NCBI GenBank assembly: GCA_009760855.2
Contig: WPIO01000126.1
Coordinates: forward strand, 186,001 to 250,000
Length of the DNA: 64,000 nt
Direction of reading: 5' to 3'
DNA from: Cristatella mucedo
Taxonomy: Eukaryota; Bryozoa; Phylactolaemata; Cristatellidae
This document shows positions 1 through 15,240 of this stretch, piece after piece. The notes below the pieces were generated by a model, which ran no database searches, had not been told where the DNA came from, and saw only the letters and a program-made list of their open reading frames with translations. The stretch's first letter is position 1, and each line of letters begins with the position of its first letter. A program made the position numbers and the translations under genes.

Positions 1-71
1 TAGACTTGCTGAGGTTAAGTTATCTTTTGGGTGCTAATAAATGAATTATATATATATATATATATATATAT
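1..71 (+). repeat. SINE A 3' tail followed by (TA)n
   Basis: The left edge matches the 3' end of the tRNA-derived SINE A seen elsewhere in the window (a 'taagtt.tct..ggtgct...aatgaatta' tail). It runs directly into a (TA)n tract at about 48-71. Only the tail is inside the window. Confidence 0.65.
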
Positions 72-361
72 GAATATTTATTAAAATTTACATGTCCATA
101 TATAAATTAGCCGGCAGTGCCCTGCCCTGTCGGGGTCACAGGTGCTACCAGTGCCTCCCGGTTCAGGAACAGGGACCACACGGCTTCCGAGCCGATAATG
201 GTGTTGGAGACGCAAAGCCCTGGAAATGTTGTTCACTCCCTGCTTGGAATGTTAAGGTCCGCCTCGCAAGCTTCATTGTTTGGCCACCAGCTACCTAGAG
301 CCTCGACAACGAAGGGTCTCACCACCGCCGACCGGTAGCCAGCAGTCAGGAGAGATATTTT
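72..361. other. Unassigned sequence
   Basis: No gene or repeat is recognised. Several short overlapping ORFs exist, but none shows a domain or a convincing splice context. Confidence 0.4.
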
Positions 362-722
362 ACTTAAAAGAGCTTGAATGGCTGCTGGTTAATCAACAGA
401 TTCAGAGCAAAGTTCTTATGCTGGCCCACAAGGCCTGCTACGGCTTGGCTCCTCCACACCTAGTTGAACTGTTGCACCAGTTTCAGCCTCCTCGTGCCCT
501 CAGGTTCTGTTTGGACAATAAATTAGCTGTTCCATTCCTCTGCTTAAAGACCGTTGGCGACAGAAACTTTAGCTCTGCAAGTCCTAGACTGTGGAACTCG
601 CTTTCATGATTCTTACGCAACGACAACTACTCTCCTGCTGCCGACTATGGCACATCATTTCCAGCGGTCCTGAGCTGCTACATTCATACTACTCACTGGC
701 TTAACTGCTCTCCAGACCCGGC
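362..722 (+). mobile_element. LINE B fragment (L2-like reverse transcriptase C-terminal region)
   Basis: The plus-strand translation (for example LLHQFQPPRALRFCLDNKLA, then LKTVGDRNFSSASPRLWNSL) matches the C-terminal part of the longer LINE B copy at 34.8-35.9 kb, which reads [20 protein letters not shown] at the same place. This is the post-catalytic region typical of L2-clade LINEs. The frame is closed by a TGA where the better copy reads on, so the piece is dead. Confidence 0.8.
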
Positions 723-1560
723 GGCCCAAAACCAGGTTATGTCAGGCCATGATCGCATGATGCAGCATGGGCCTGCAGAGGCTCATCGAGTGGCAAGCGG
801 GGGTCTTTACCTCCGTGTGGCATAGGCTGCAGCTGGTAACTGCCACGGCGTATGACCGACTCCTTGTGGCAGCCACTTGATGCACGGCAAGGTGAGCTTG
901 GTGGACGAACCGCCAGGCCCAGAACGACAGGCCAAGACCCTTGGTGGTCTGGAAGTGACTGCGTATGGCAAATCTGTTCATCACCAGGCAGCAGCTGACC
1001 CTGTGTAGGCTGGGCCATTCAAGCACTGCCGTCCACGAGCCTGGCAAACTCCCACGGCTTCCTAATCACCACTCCCAGCATGACCGAGTGCTCGATGCTG
1101 TCACGGTTGGTGAACACAGCCAGCACTTCAGGGCTTCGAGAAGACAGACGAGCTGTTTGGTGCACTTTCGTGTGGCCCACCATAGTGACCTCAGGCCGAC
1201 CCTGTTGCCAGGGCCGAAGGCTGCTGGGCTCAGGTACCGAGAACTCGCTTCGTCGGACGACGCCGTGCAATCCAAGCTGGCTACGGTTCGGTCGAGGCGG
1301 TGAGTGGTGACTTGGCGGATGTACGGGTCTAGCGAGCACAACATGCGACAGGCTTGCTCAGCGTGTAAGATGGAGGCGTTGGTCTCGAAAGGGACCAAGC
1401 CAAGGCCGCCGGCAGAGCCGGCGCGAATGGGAAATGTGCTGACATAAAGTGGGGCAGAGCAAACACGAACCGACGTAGCTCAGTCAGAACCTTTTCGTCA
1501 GCCTCGTGTCCTCAGCCTTTCTCAAGTGAGAATGTAACCAGTGTCATTGCCATCATCACT
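723..1560. other. Unassigned sequence
   Basis: Overlapping ORFs of 76-112 codons occur on both strands, but none is recognised and none has clear splice sites or domains. I see no repeat match inside the window. Confidence 0.35.
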
Positions 1561-1764
1561 GCTGCTCAGGCTGTCGTTGGTCACGTGGAGAAGGGTAGTT
1601 TCAGCAAAGTGGTTTGCTTGAATCCCTGTGGAAATTTTTTGTGAGTATTCACTCTTGTCTTTCTATTCCTCAAGCTGTTTTAGCAGACATCTTTTTCGGA
1701 ATATTGGATGGAAAATGAAGAAGCGAGACTGGATGATAGTTTACTAGGCCTCAGAATCCAATCT
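1561..1764 (+). repeat. 204-bp dispersed direct repeat, copy 1
   Basis: This stretch is almost identical to 9094-9297 (a handful of substitutions, equal length). It contains an acceptor-like tract ending in AG at 1685-1686, then a plus-strand frame that stays open from 1687 past the repeat end to about 1863 and further, including MENEEARLDDSLLGLRIQSR. Copy 1 continues into that frame, whereas copy 2 stops abruptly, so copy 1 may be the parental locus. The protein fragment is not recognised. Confidence 0.8.
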
Positions 1765-1969
1765 AGGCTTTTCAAGTTATATTCAAATGATGACCGATTT
1801 GAAATACTTTTGACAACCTCTTTATCCAGAGAAGCATTAGAAACTGAGTTATGGCTGGACAAAATTTGTCTGCCGGGATCCTGGCTGCTTAGTCTGCTGT
1901 GCTCAGTGTACTACTTAGTGAGCTGTCCTGTCTTATCTGACCGACTGCTGCACATTCCTACGGCTGCAG

Positions 1970-4808
<2,839 letters not shown>

Positions 4809-5228
4809 GTAATTGCATTCGGCGTGTGCGTGCAGCGAGAGTCGACGATGCGCTGCAGCCGCGTCGCGAGTCGTATGCTTTGCGCTTCTGCAGCGGGAGA
4901 CCGAGAATCCTCAGTGCTAGCTGTCGAGGTAAACCGCCCTTGCTGGGCCAGCTGAGTCGTGTAGGGGGAGCGCTCCCCTTCAGTGCAACAGCTGCCACGG
5001 CACAGCCGTTGCAGCCCCGTCTACGAGCCGGCCCCCTTTCGAAAACGCGACGATCCGTGGGAGCAGCTGGTATGGGCTGGTCAGCAGTGTGCTGCATGCG
5101 GCTGTTTAGCATCGAAATTCTGCTGTGCCGAGTTCTGCTCAGAACTGCCTGGCTGTCGTCTTCTTTTCTCAGCGCAAGTTACTCTCTCAACTCATTCGAA
5201 CTTTTGGAAGAGCAACCCGTCAACCTAA
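4809..5228 (+). other. Unassigned sequence with short open frames
   Basis: A frame at 4983-5228 reads through a Cys-rich stretch (CAACGCLASKFCCAEFC). It could be coding, but no zinc-finger spacing that I know fits and no flanking exon is phased to it. Confidence 0.2.
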
Positions 5229-5640
5229 TCACAATAATAATAATAATATAATACATTTGGTATTGCACCCTCAGAGAACTCGAGCTCTTTCTAGGCGTTA
5301 TACACTTGCTGCAAAGGAAGCACGATCAGATAGTTAGAGGTAATATGCTCAATGACAACAAGCATAACATAGTTAAGGGTGACATGCACAGGATCAGCAT
5401 GCAAATGAGGTTAGTGGCTGCATGCACGGTGTCAGCATGCATAAGCACATAAAGGACGATTCACAGGGACCCACTAAATGCTGTGATAAATAGATGCATT
5501 TTAGTCTCTTTTTAAATGTGGAAAAGTCAGGAGATGTGCCGCAAGTCGGGAGTGAGTTCCAGGCTTTGGGAGCATACGAACTAAAGGCACGATCTCCAAA
5601 GGATTTTAGGTTTGTACGATTTGTAAATAAACAGATAGAT
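5229..5640 (-). mobile_element. LINE A 3' fragment, minus strand
   Basis: It begins with an AAT-rich run and the complement of the LINE A 3' tail, then the 3' UTR (repeated complement of 'catgctgccactaaccacat' type sequence). It ends in the last codons of the reverse-transcriptase ORF. It is directly followed by another copy with the same orientation. Confidence 0.8.
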
Positions 5641-6002
5641 TCTGAATAGGACCCTCAGAGAACTCGATCTCTGTCTAGCCACTATACATATGCTGTAATG
5701 GAAGCATGCCAACATGGTTAGTGATAGCATTAATGGTGTCAGCATGCATCAGCACACCTACGACGTTTCACAAGAGCCCAGCCAATGCTGTGAGGAAAAT
5801 GTGCATCTTTAGCTTCTTTTTAATGTCGTATAGTCAGTGGATGTCGTGACTTCAGTCGGGAGTGAGCTCCAGGCTTTGCGAGCTTTTGAACTATAAAGGT
5901 ATGGTTTCTTGATGATTTGAGGTTAGGTCGAGGCACACCTAAACGACTTTAGTCGCATGAGCAGGTGGTACGATGCCTAGCCTGGTGGGGTAGTACTTCT
6001 GA
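5641..6002 (-). mobile_element. LINE A copy split by a younger LINE A (3' part)
   Basis: This diverged LINE A copy lacks the AAT run. It stops at about 6002 in 'ttctgagaggta' and resumes at 7470 with 'gctaaagtatgaaggaacctaat', which are adjacent in other copies (compare 12.30-12.35 kb). It is therefore interrupted by the copy at 6003-7469. Confidence 0.75.
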
Positions 6003-7469
6003 GAGGTAATGATAATAATAATAATAATGCACTTGATAAAGCGTCCTCAGAGAACTCGATCTCTCTCTAGGCGCTTTACATTTGCTGCAAAGGAAACACG
6101 AGCGAATGCTAAGTGGTATCATGCTTAATAAACAAACAACATGATTAACATGGTTAGGGGTGACATGCACAGGGTCAGCATGCAAATGTGGTTAGTGGCA
6201 GCATGCACAGTGTCAGCACGCATAAGCACATCAAGGACGAATCACAGGGACCCACTAAATGCTGTCCCAAATAGGTGTGTTTTTAAGTTCCTTTTAAATG
6301 TGGTCAGGTCAGGGGATGTTCTGCCGCAGGTCGAGAGGGAGTTTCAGGCTTTGGGAGCATAGGAACTAAATGCACGGTCTCCAAAGGATTTAAGGTTTGT
6401 ACGAAGTATTGGTAGACTGTTGGATTCCGAAAAGCAGGTGGTACGATGCTTGGCCTGATGGGGGAGTATATCTGAGAGATAGGCTGGAGCCAAAGAATGA
6501 AATGACCTAAAAGTGAGCGACAAAACCTTGAAGTCAATCCGTTGCTTGACTGGTAGCCAGTGCAGGTCGGCGAGAAGTGGTGTGACGTGGCAACTGCGAT
6601 GCTCACGACAGACAAGCCTAGCTGGGGAGTTTTGCACCAGTTGCAATCGCCTGATCGCACATGCTGGTAGGCCAGCAAGCAGTGAGTTTCAGAAGTCGAG
6701 ACGGGATGTCACGAATGCATGAACCAACTTGGACGTGGTATCCTTATCTAAACAAGCCCGAATTTTAGCAATGTTATGAAGCTGAAAATAGGCAAGTTTG
6801 ACTGTGGAGCTGATGTGGTCGTCTAACGAGAGGTCACTTCGGAGCATGACACCTAGATTTCGAGCTGAGTCAACAGGAGATGTGCTGGCAGAGCCAGTTT
6901 TGATCGTCAGCCTTTCCAATTTGTGAATCACACTGGGTTTGCCCATGACTAGTAAGTTAGTTGTATCATCGTTTAGTTTTAGAAAATTTTCTGCCATCCA
7001 TGATCGGATGTCATGAATACATGCAGCAAGTGAGTTGAGAGAATTTGAGGTGCTCGAAGGCTGGGAGGGATCAAAGCAAAGGTACAGCTGAGTGTCATCT
7101 GCATTGAAGTGAAAGCCTAGATTGTGCTTGGCAATCACATCAGCAAGAAGGAGGGTATAAACCGTGAAAAGAACCGGACGTAGCATGGAGCCCTGAGGTA
7201 CCCCATATTTCAGAGGTACCTCAGATGGCCTCTGTCCATTCTCTTATTTATATAGTCAATACTCTGGAGTCTCTCACTGAGATAGGACCTGAACCATTGC
7301 AGAGTAGTGCCAGTGATCCCCAGGCGAGATGAGAGGCACTCTAGAAGAACTTTATGATCGATGGTATCAAAAGCTGCCGAAAGATCGAGCAAAACAAGCA
7401 GAGACACTCTACCCATGTCTGCATTCCTAAGTAGGTCGTTGTATACTCTAAGCAATGCTGACTCTGTCG
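6003..7469 (-). mobile_element. Younger LINE A copy nested in an older one
   Basis: This minus-strand L2-like LINE is 5' truncated. It starts at the AAT tail (6009) and runs back through the reverse-transcriptase domain. Recognisable pieces on the minus strand include LLVLLDLSAAFDTIDHKVLL (palm core), a GVPQGS-equivalent region broken by a frameshift near 7200, FHFNADDTQLYLCF (YADD box, with N for Y) and the C-terminal LPHQAKHRTTCFSESNSL. Frameshifts and the altered YADD box make it inactive. Confidence 0.88.
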
Positions 7470-7650
7470 TAGGTTTGAGCTAAAGTATGAAGGAACCTAA
7501 TAGTGAGTGACGGAACCTTGAAGTCCATACTCTGTTTGACAGGGAAGGAAGCCAGCGCTGGTCGGTGAGAAGTGGTGTAAAGTGGCAACTGTGATGCTCA
7601 CGACGACAGACAAACCTAGATGCATAGTTATGCACCTACTGTAAGCATGT
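7470..7650 (-). mobile_element. LINE A copy split by a younger LINE A (5' part)
   Basis: Continuation of the copy at 5641-6002. It carries the complement of the 'caaggttttgtcgctcac' and 'gtcgtgagcatcgcagttgc' segments of the reverse-transcriptase C-terminus. Confidence 0.7.
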
Positions 7651-9093
7651 AAGTTGAGATGGGATGTTAAAAAAAGGGAAGAAAAGTGCAAAAGTGGAAA
7701 AAGGAAAGAAAAGACATCACTTCTCTCAAGCAGCTCGGTTTCTAAATGCTGCTTGTGATGTTTCTGCTGCTCGTTGCAGTGCTTATTGACCCGGCAGCGT
7801 GCGTTGACTCGAGGCCACGAAACGACCTCTTAGCTGCTTAGCGACGACGTAGCCTCTTAGCTGCTGCTCGCTTGCTACCGAGATGCTTGGTGTTGCAGCT
7901 GGGCTTTGATAGAACGTGTGCCTGCATCCCAAAAGTGCCGGATTAAGTCGCAGGGTCAGGAAAAGCCATGTCGGAGCTCTGCCAATGCTCCAGGACTGTT
8001 CGTAGCTTTTGAAATGTCCGTCGGTCGGGAGGTGCATGGTCCGCGTGGACGGGTGCCTCGCTCAACCAGCTGTCGAAGCCTGCTGGCTGGCTATTGGCTT
8101 TCCTATTCCAAAGACCGCAAGCGTCGGCAGCTGAATGCTCTTTGTAATGCCATTCAGCCGTTGCCTGACCGTGTTCGGTAGTGTCAACACTGCCAAGAGC
8201 TACGGAGGGTGATGTGAACTTGAACCGACGCGTTGCCGAGTGTTACGACCTGCTTGCCGAAGCTGAGTCGGCTACTGAGAGCTGGTGCCTGCTCACTCTT
8301 ACTGACAAATAGGGTAGAAGGAGAACGTATGCGAGCATGCCATGGCTCTATTTCATGCATGCACGCCCGAAGAATATTAAGAAGAGGGGTCGCCTGGGAA
8401 TATAGCGCCATAGACGTTTTACGTCCAGAGGCAGAGCTCCCCCAGAGCCGAGTACATCCTTCGCAGTAGTGTGCTTACTGTTTGACCAGTGCTGCATGAT
8501 TGGCCAGCCACCGGGGCTCATTGTCATCCGGGGTTCGGTCACTGGTTTTCGATGATTTTTGTGCATGCAGCAGAGCTGAGAACAGCAGGCTGAGATCCGT
8601 TGTTCGGCAAGTTTGGCTCGTGGTGCAGAGGGAAGCGTTGCGGGCCCGGTTTCCGTGTTGAGTTTCTCGTGTCTGCAGAGGGCAGTGCCTCGATCGATGC
8701 TGCCGGTCGCTTACTTGAAGGGTCTGCTCCCAAGCCTGCCAGCGAGACCTGTAGCGTCAACACTTCTGCAGTGTGCTGTGTGCAGTATGCTTGAAGTGGT
8801 TCGGTGCTGAGAGCAGATAACTTACCCACCTTTGTCGGATCACTTAGCATTTCATTAAATAATCGGTCGCTTTGCACCCTAGTCAGTTTGCCTTCGGCTA
8901 AGGAGCCTTGGTGTCCGATACATCTGCACCGAAGTGTCGTGGGAACAGGCAAAATGTCTTTTTGGAAGCTGCCTTTTTAGAAGCTTCATCTATGTCTGTG
9001 AGCCGTGCTCAGCTGCTGCCGAATCGCCGGCTGAGTGCTTTTATCATAAGTACGGCTGATCGGTCGCTAGGCAGATGCGCTGAAGATGCTATT
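7651..9093. other. Unassigned sequence
   Basis: No domain or repeat is recognised. Frames of 60-137 codons exist on both strands, with no supported splice structure. The segment leads into copy 2 of the 204-bp repeat. Confidence 0.35.
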
Positions 9094-9297
9094 GCTGCTC
9101 AGGCTGTCGTTGGTCACGTGGAGAAGAGTAGTTTCAGCAAAGTGGTTTGCTTGAATCCCTGTGGAAATTTTGTATGAGTATTCACTCGTGTCTTTCTATT
9201 CCTCAAGCTGTTTTAGCAGACATCTTTTTCGGAATATTGGATGGAAAATGAAGAAGCGAGACTGGATGATAGTTTACTAGGCCTCAGAATCCAATCT
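9094..9297 (+). repeat. 204-bp dispersed direct repeat, copy 2
   Basis: Near-identical to 1561-1764 in the same orientation. It includes the acceptor-like AG and the start of the MENEEARLDDSLLGLRIQS frame, but identity ends sharply at 9297, where unrelated sequence follows. The exon-like frame is therefore truncated here. Confidence 0.8.
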
Positions 9298-9399
9298 TCA
9301 TAGTTGTGAGTGGGGCTCGCGACTCGTAGGAATCTCTCAAAGGCTTCGTCCAGGTTAGGAAGTATAATATAAGGTTAACTAACCTTCCTAAACTAATAC

Positions 9400-9401
<2 letters not shown>

Positions 9402-9434
<33 letters not shown>

Positions 9435-9578
9435 CTGTGTCTGTGTGTGTGCGCGTGTGTGCGCGTGCGCACGTGTGTGTGCGTGTGCGTACGTGTGCGT
9501 GCGTGCGTGTGCGTGTGTGTGCGTGTGTGTGCGTGTGTGTGCGTGTGCGTGCGTGTGTGTGTGTGTGTGTGTGTGTGT
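9402..9578 (+). repeat. (TA)n/(GT)n compound microsatellite
   Basis: A short (TA)n followed by about 165 bp of (GT)n with GC interruptions (GTGCGT variants). His-Thr and Cys-Val reading frames across it are artefacts. Confidence 0.98.
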
Positions 9579-11879
9579 AGTATATGGTTAGGAAGTTTAC
9601 GCCCAGAAGCTCGCTCCCGAGGTGCATATTTTTTTCCTTCGCAATAGTTGAGCTCTTGGCAGATGCTTGCTTCCTGACACGCCTGATTTGAGTCACTTCG
9701 TCGGCGATTGTATGCATTGTCATAGCTGCCTTGCATTCATCGGCTCCGTGCCCCCCAACTGCTCTCTGCCCTTGACTGTCGAGTTGTTTTGCTGACACGC
9801 TTCGTTGACATGCTTCTCCCTCGCCAGTGACTTGTGCCGATTAATTTGAAGCCTGGTGCGCGAGAGAGCAGAGTAGACTTGATCCCCTCTTGTTTTTTGC
9901 AGTCTTGCTTTCATGCGGTCATGCCTCCTGCATTTTCTTGGCTGCATTGAGTTGCTAGCTGATACAGTGGCCGACGATGATGCCCTTTTACAGGTTGCTG
10001 GATTACTTTCGAATTATTATTTGCCTGGCTACTCGAGGCAGTGACATTTATTCGCGACCTCTCACTGTGGAGGACCAAGCCCTTTACGTGACGTCTAGCC
10101 ACATTAGGCTGTTTGTGCATCTCGACTATAAGTGTCCATGCTATTTCACTATGCTGTCTCGGATGTAACGTGGTAGCTCAATGATTGTGCACAAAGTGCT
10201 TTAAAATGTCCTCAAAAAATTGTTACTGCTTGCAGCTTTGAAAAAACAAACATTTTTTATATAGAAGTGGTTTCTCGTCAAACGTAACCAACTGGTTAGG
10301 CAGCACGGTTCGTGGTTTGGGCTGGTAACTGGCCCTTCACAAGCCATAAGTACTTTTTCATGAATCGGGGAATTATTCGCGATGAACAGCTCGATCAAAG
10401 ACTAAAAATACCTATGTAAATGTCTCAAGCTCGAATCAAATTTCAGCTGCTGCTCACAGCTAGGATATTATAAATGGGCTGAATATTTCGAAGAACTGAG
10501 GGGTTGATTATAGCACATCGCTTGATCGAAATGTTCGTTACCGATTATCTGTAACGGGGTGAGTCTTTTTGAGTTGGCTGCCCGTCAAACGAGCTGGTAT
10601 GCACTGAGAACGTAATGAATTGATAGCTTTAGCTGGCATGCTCCAGCCACGTGCTCAGGCTGGAGTAACCTTGAGACCGACGATTACGACCTGCAGCCGT
10701 CAGGATGACCAAAAGAGCAGTTCCCATCCTTCTAGTTCCTGAAGCCAAGTTTTATGAAATACCTAATAAGCCTACGATGGACATTGAAACTAGAACCATA
10801 AAAAACTCGGTCTGATGTATGCCGTTGCATAAGAATAGTGGTCACGCAAAATGCCACTGCAGCCGATGTCTTTGGGCGCAAATGTCCTGAAAAGAGGAAG
10901 ATTGAGGCAGCAGAACATGAGCTGTGTATTTTTCTCGTTCCGGTTATACAGTTGTAGTTTGGTTTTTATATTTTAAGCATTATAAAACTTTTTTTTGTTT
11001 TTGTTTATTTTGCTTTCACTAAGCTTTACAAATGTCAGCAATGGTTGTTCTTAGTGGGCCTGCCTGCTGTCAATAACTGCCGTAAGCATAGGGGGTAGTG
11101 CATGCGATGGATCTTCAATCCTGTAATGAGAGCATGTGAGCAGCATGCATCGGGCTCGCTATGGCAAAGAATTCCGAGCTAAGCAGTTTGGCCACGAATG
11201 ACCTCGATCACCCACCATCTCTGCAGAATCTGACCGGAACAGCTGGTCTGCGAGTCCTTAAGCATTACTAACTAAGCTCTCGCTTGGTAGGACGGAGACT
11301 GAGCGTATATTCAACCCAGGGACTGCACCTGACATTCAGTTGTGCTTCAGATAGATGCTATGTCAATTGCTGCTATCGAGAGAATCTTTCATTATTCAGA
11401 ATTGTCTTAGTCGTAAATGCATTCAAGATATTTTCAAGATATCGTCGACGACCTGTAGTGTGTACGATCCCTTGTTTACACCCGGCGAGGTTGCCATTTG
11501 TGAGCTGCTCCGGTGTGCTGCCATTTGGCAAGCTGGAATCGTTGCTACTTTATTTTTCTCGTTGATACTAGAGTCGGTTTAAGCAGCTTCAGAAGCTTCA
11601 AGAAAACCTGATCGATACCAAGTGACTTCGACAGAAGCTAACCAAGCAGCAGCCAACCAGGTAAACAAGCAACCAGATAAACACCCTGGACTTGCGGCTA
11701 GTTATCTGACGAGGCTTTCCTTTGGTAGCTGGCTATGTTTCAATACGGCTCGTGGAATTTGGCATTGGGTGCCTGATTTAATGTGTCGCCGAGTCAATTC
11801 ATTAAGTATCAGCAAGTTCTTGAGTCGTAGCTGATTATGGGCAATTTTCAAACAGATGCCAAGTCTTGTACTGTTTCTG
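9579..11879. other. Unassigned sequence, moderately AT-rich
   Basis: No gene or repeat is identified in this 2.3-kb stretch. The longest frames are under 100 codons and overlap on different strands. Confidence 0.4.
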
Positions 11880-12912
11880 AAATAATAATAACACATTTGT
11901 ATAGCACTTTCTGAGAACTTAAGAACTGTAGGCACTTTACTTATGCTGTAAAGGAAGCATGGTCAAATGATTAGTGGTAGCATGCACAATGCCAACAAGC
12001 ATAACATTGTTAGAGATGAGACGCAGAGTGTCAACATGTAAAATATGGTTGTGGTAGCATGCACTGTGTCAGCACGAATAACACAATAAGGGTTCACTAT
12101 ATGTTTTGATAAACAGGTGCGTTTTGAGCTTCTTTTTAAAATTTGTCGAGTTAGGGGATGTCGTGACGCTAGTCGAGAGTGAGTTCCAGGCTCTGGGACC
12201 ATACGAACTAAAGGCACGATCCCCAAAGGATTTGAGGTTGGTACGAGGTATGGTTTAATCATTCGAGTCAGAAAGCCGGTGGTACGGTGCCTAGCCTGGT
12301 GATTAGTAGTGCTGGTAGGTAGGCTAGAGCTAGAGAATGAAAGAGCCTAATAGTGAGTGACAAAACGTTGAAATCGATGCACTGCTTGACTGGAACCCAG
12401 TGCAGGTCGGCAAGGAGTGGTGTGAAGTGGCCACTGTCCCGCTCACGATAGAAGCTTAGTTCCAGATAGTTTCGCCAGCTGTAAGTGCCTGATTGACCAG
12501 GCCTGTAGATCACCAAACAGCTGAGTTATAGAAGTTGAGATGGGAGGTGACAAATGCATGAACCAATTTGGATGTAGTGTGCTTGTTTAAGCAAGCCCGA
12601 TTCGTTGCAATGTTGTGTAGCTTAAAGTATGCAGACTTGACTCAAGAGCTAATTTGATCGTCTAGTGAAAGGTCACTTTGGACTAGCACATTTAGATTTC
12701 GTGCAGATGCACAGAAGATATGCAAGAAGAGCCGGTTTTGAGCATTAATTTTTCCAATTTAAAAGTCGTACTTGGTTTGCCCAAAGCTAGTACGGGTTGT
12801 ATCGCCACTTGATTTAAGAATTATTTCTCCCATCCATGTGAGGATTTCAACAATAAATGCAGCAAGAAAGTTGAGAGAATTCTATGTACTGGAGGGCTGG
12901 AAGTGATCAAAG
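11880..12912 (-). mobile_element. LINE A fragment, minus strand, decayed
   Basis: It starts with 'aataataataacacatttgtatagcac', the complement of the LINE A 3' end, and runs back through the 3' UTR and the reverse-transcriptase C-terminus (ADLHWVPVKQCIDFNVLSLT on the minus strand) into the post-YADD region. It is interrupted by many stops and ends near 12912. Confidence 0.82.
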
Positions 12913-13132
12913 TGATCAATCCTTCCTCCCAGCTTTAGAAAGCGGCATTGGGTAACCAAGCTTGCTGTGGACCTTTACGTGAATACTTCGTGATACATTC
13001 GGGTATTTCGCTGATATCTTCGCTGTGACTGTTCATGAGCTATCCTCAGATATGTTGCTAAAAATTGGACCTGCTTAGCATAAGCTGCGATGTCTCCATT
13101 AGTCAGTACCTACCGGCAGGACTTCTTAGGCC
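12913..13132. other. Unassigned spacer between two LINE A pieces
   Basis: No recognisable feature. Confidence 0.4.
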
Positions 13133-13216
13133 GGTTTGCAGCAAATGTAAAGCGCCTAGAAAGAGATTAAGTTCTCTGAAGGCGATTTATCAAATGCATT
13201 ATTATTATTATTATTA
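13133..13216 (+). mobile_element. LINE A 3' end only
   Basis: The segment reads 'gcagcaaatgtaaagcgcct', then a gattaagttctctgaaggcg segment, and closes in (ATT)n. It is the last 80 bp of LINE A, an extreme 5' truncation as expected from target-primed reverse transcription. Confidence 0.85.
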
Positions 13217-13579
13217 ACCTCCCTGCATACTGCGTTCGCCCTATCCACAGCTCGGCTATGAAATCTGCGTCTCTTTAAAAAAACGCTTATTAGCACTCAT
13301 TATGGTGGAAGCTCGTTCGCCGTGCTTCAGCATGTTGTGAAAAGTCGACCTCGGCCGTTACTGAGGTTCCATTGTCTGCCAGGCCAGCTATATGCTGCAT
13401 AGCATACGAGCCACTTAATGTGCGTTTCGCAGTCATTGGACAGCCTTTAAACTCTACCCGTTAAGTGTCTGCTGATTAAAAACCAAGGGTATCTGCGATC
13501 AAGCTGTCCAGAAGCTAGATGCATTTTTGCTGACCTAGACGTGGATGATGCCCTGCTCTGGTGGGTGTGTGTCTGAGAC

Positions 13580-15240
13580 CACCACACCCTGGTTCCCATT
13601 CTTACAATCCATGCGGTTTGTTTACATGGGTTGTTAGTGCTGTTCATGAAACGTTCAGCTATACGACAAACAGTTTTTCGCACGGGCTATCGTTTCAATC
13701 TGCTGCTATCAGGTCCTCATCAAAGACCATGCCTTTCACTCTCTGTCTAACCTTATTTATGGAGGAGTTTTTGGAGTTCCTCACCAGCATATTTATGTGT
13801 GACAGGCCGTTACTGATTGCTGGAGACTTTCATATTGACAATCCTAGCAACAGCCAGGTCTGCTCATAACTTGACTGTAGAACTTGGGTTTATATATACG
13901 TTATTATGCGTGCAGGGTAACGTGGAGTTTGTCCATCGACGTAACTTAAAAAGCATTGACCAAGACAAATTTTTTAGATCTGTATGTGAGACACATCTCC
14001 TTGATTTGCACCCAGACTCGACCGACAGCCTTGATTCCCTCACTGATGCAGTGAACATGACAGGAGTGTCCTTGACGAGTATACCCTCGTACATTCTGTC
14101 CGTGTACCGAGTCGTAGAGATTCCATTCAATTTACGTGAAAACTTCTTACGTGCGCTATGTTAAGCACAGGCTTGAACGCAGCTTTAAGAAGTCTGGGTC
14201 TTACAGTGATCGAGCCAATTTCAAAGACTTCCTTCTAGTTGACAACCGGAAGCTTTGGATTCTTTTTTCACTCGAAAACCAAGGTCCTACCAGTCAGACG
14301 CCAAACAGATTTATAAGACGGGAAACCGTTTGCTGGCCTATTCTCGGAGGTCTTATTCCCTTGATATTAACGGCTCGCCTGCCAAACTTTCAGCCTTCTT
14401 CATTGAAAAATCTGTGGGCGTTCGTGCCTTCAAAAAGCACCCTCCGACTAAAGCAATTGTCGAATAGCAACCTTTAACCTTCCTTAAGAGATTCTCCGAG
14501 GTTTCTCCGTGTGATATGGCTACCTTTATAAAGTCTAATAAAAAGAGCTTGTTCCATGAAGACCTTTTTCAATCCCCTGTGGTCGTCAATGGCTTAGCCC
14601 AGCCTTAACTTGAGATTTGTGATGCTTCTCTGGAGAAAGGGGTTGTACGCAAATCCTTCGAATCGGCCATCATTAGACTGATCCTTTAATAACCTGGATT
14701 AGATTCAGGGGTCATTGTAGACTATTTTCGCTTTCTTTTTCTCAGATTCTTGAAAAATTGTCAACATGCAGCTTGTACACACATTGAAAAGAATAAATTC
14801 CTAGATAAATTTCAATCGCGGTTCAAGCAGCAGCACTCCACTAAAACTGCTCCTTCGCGTAACCAATGACATCCTATGCAGCAATGACGCTGGGAATGTC
14901 AACTGCCCTAGGCTGCTAGAATTATTTCCGAAGTCTTCGACAGTATTGGTCACGATATCGTACTTGAACCATTGAGAACAACTATCGGTCTGGCAGACGA
15001 CGCACTGGCACGGTTCAAAACGCACTTGTCCGATCGCGTTTAATCCGTGTCGTGTGAGGTTCAGGTCTCTATCCACCAGATCAGTCACCTGTGGAGTCCC
15101 ATAAGGGTTCGCCCTCGGTCCTTTGCTGTTCTCTATTTATACTAGACCTCTGGGAAGTGCTACGGGCCCATGGAATAGACGATTACTTGTATGCTGATGA
15201 TACTTAGCTGTGTGTGCTCGTTGTGTTTGTAGAGATCGGC
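13580..15240 (+). mobile_element. LINE B copy with endonuclease end and reverse transcriptase, decayed
   Basis: The plus strand carries an apurinic-endonuclease-like end, PLLIAGDFHIDN (known family motif: GDFN-H), at about 13.81 kb. A linker follows (DINGSPAKLSAFFIEKS), then reverse-transcriptase pieces including a GxPLLFSIYTRPLG segment and a YADD-equivalent near 15.20 kb that runs into a stop. The LGPLLF.IYT.PLG string matches the LINE B copy at 34.8 kb. It is disrupted by many stops and frameshifts. It resembles an L2/CR1-group element in domain order. Confidence 0.75.

Noticed and set aside
9284-9798. His-Thr and Cys-Val rich frames
   Set aside because: Produced by the (GT)n tract at 9402-9578.
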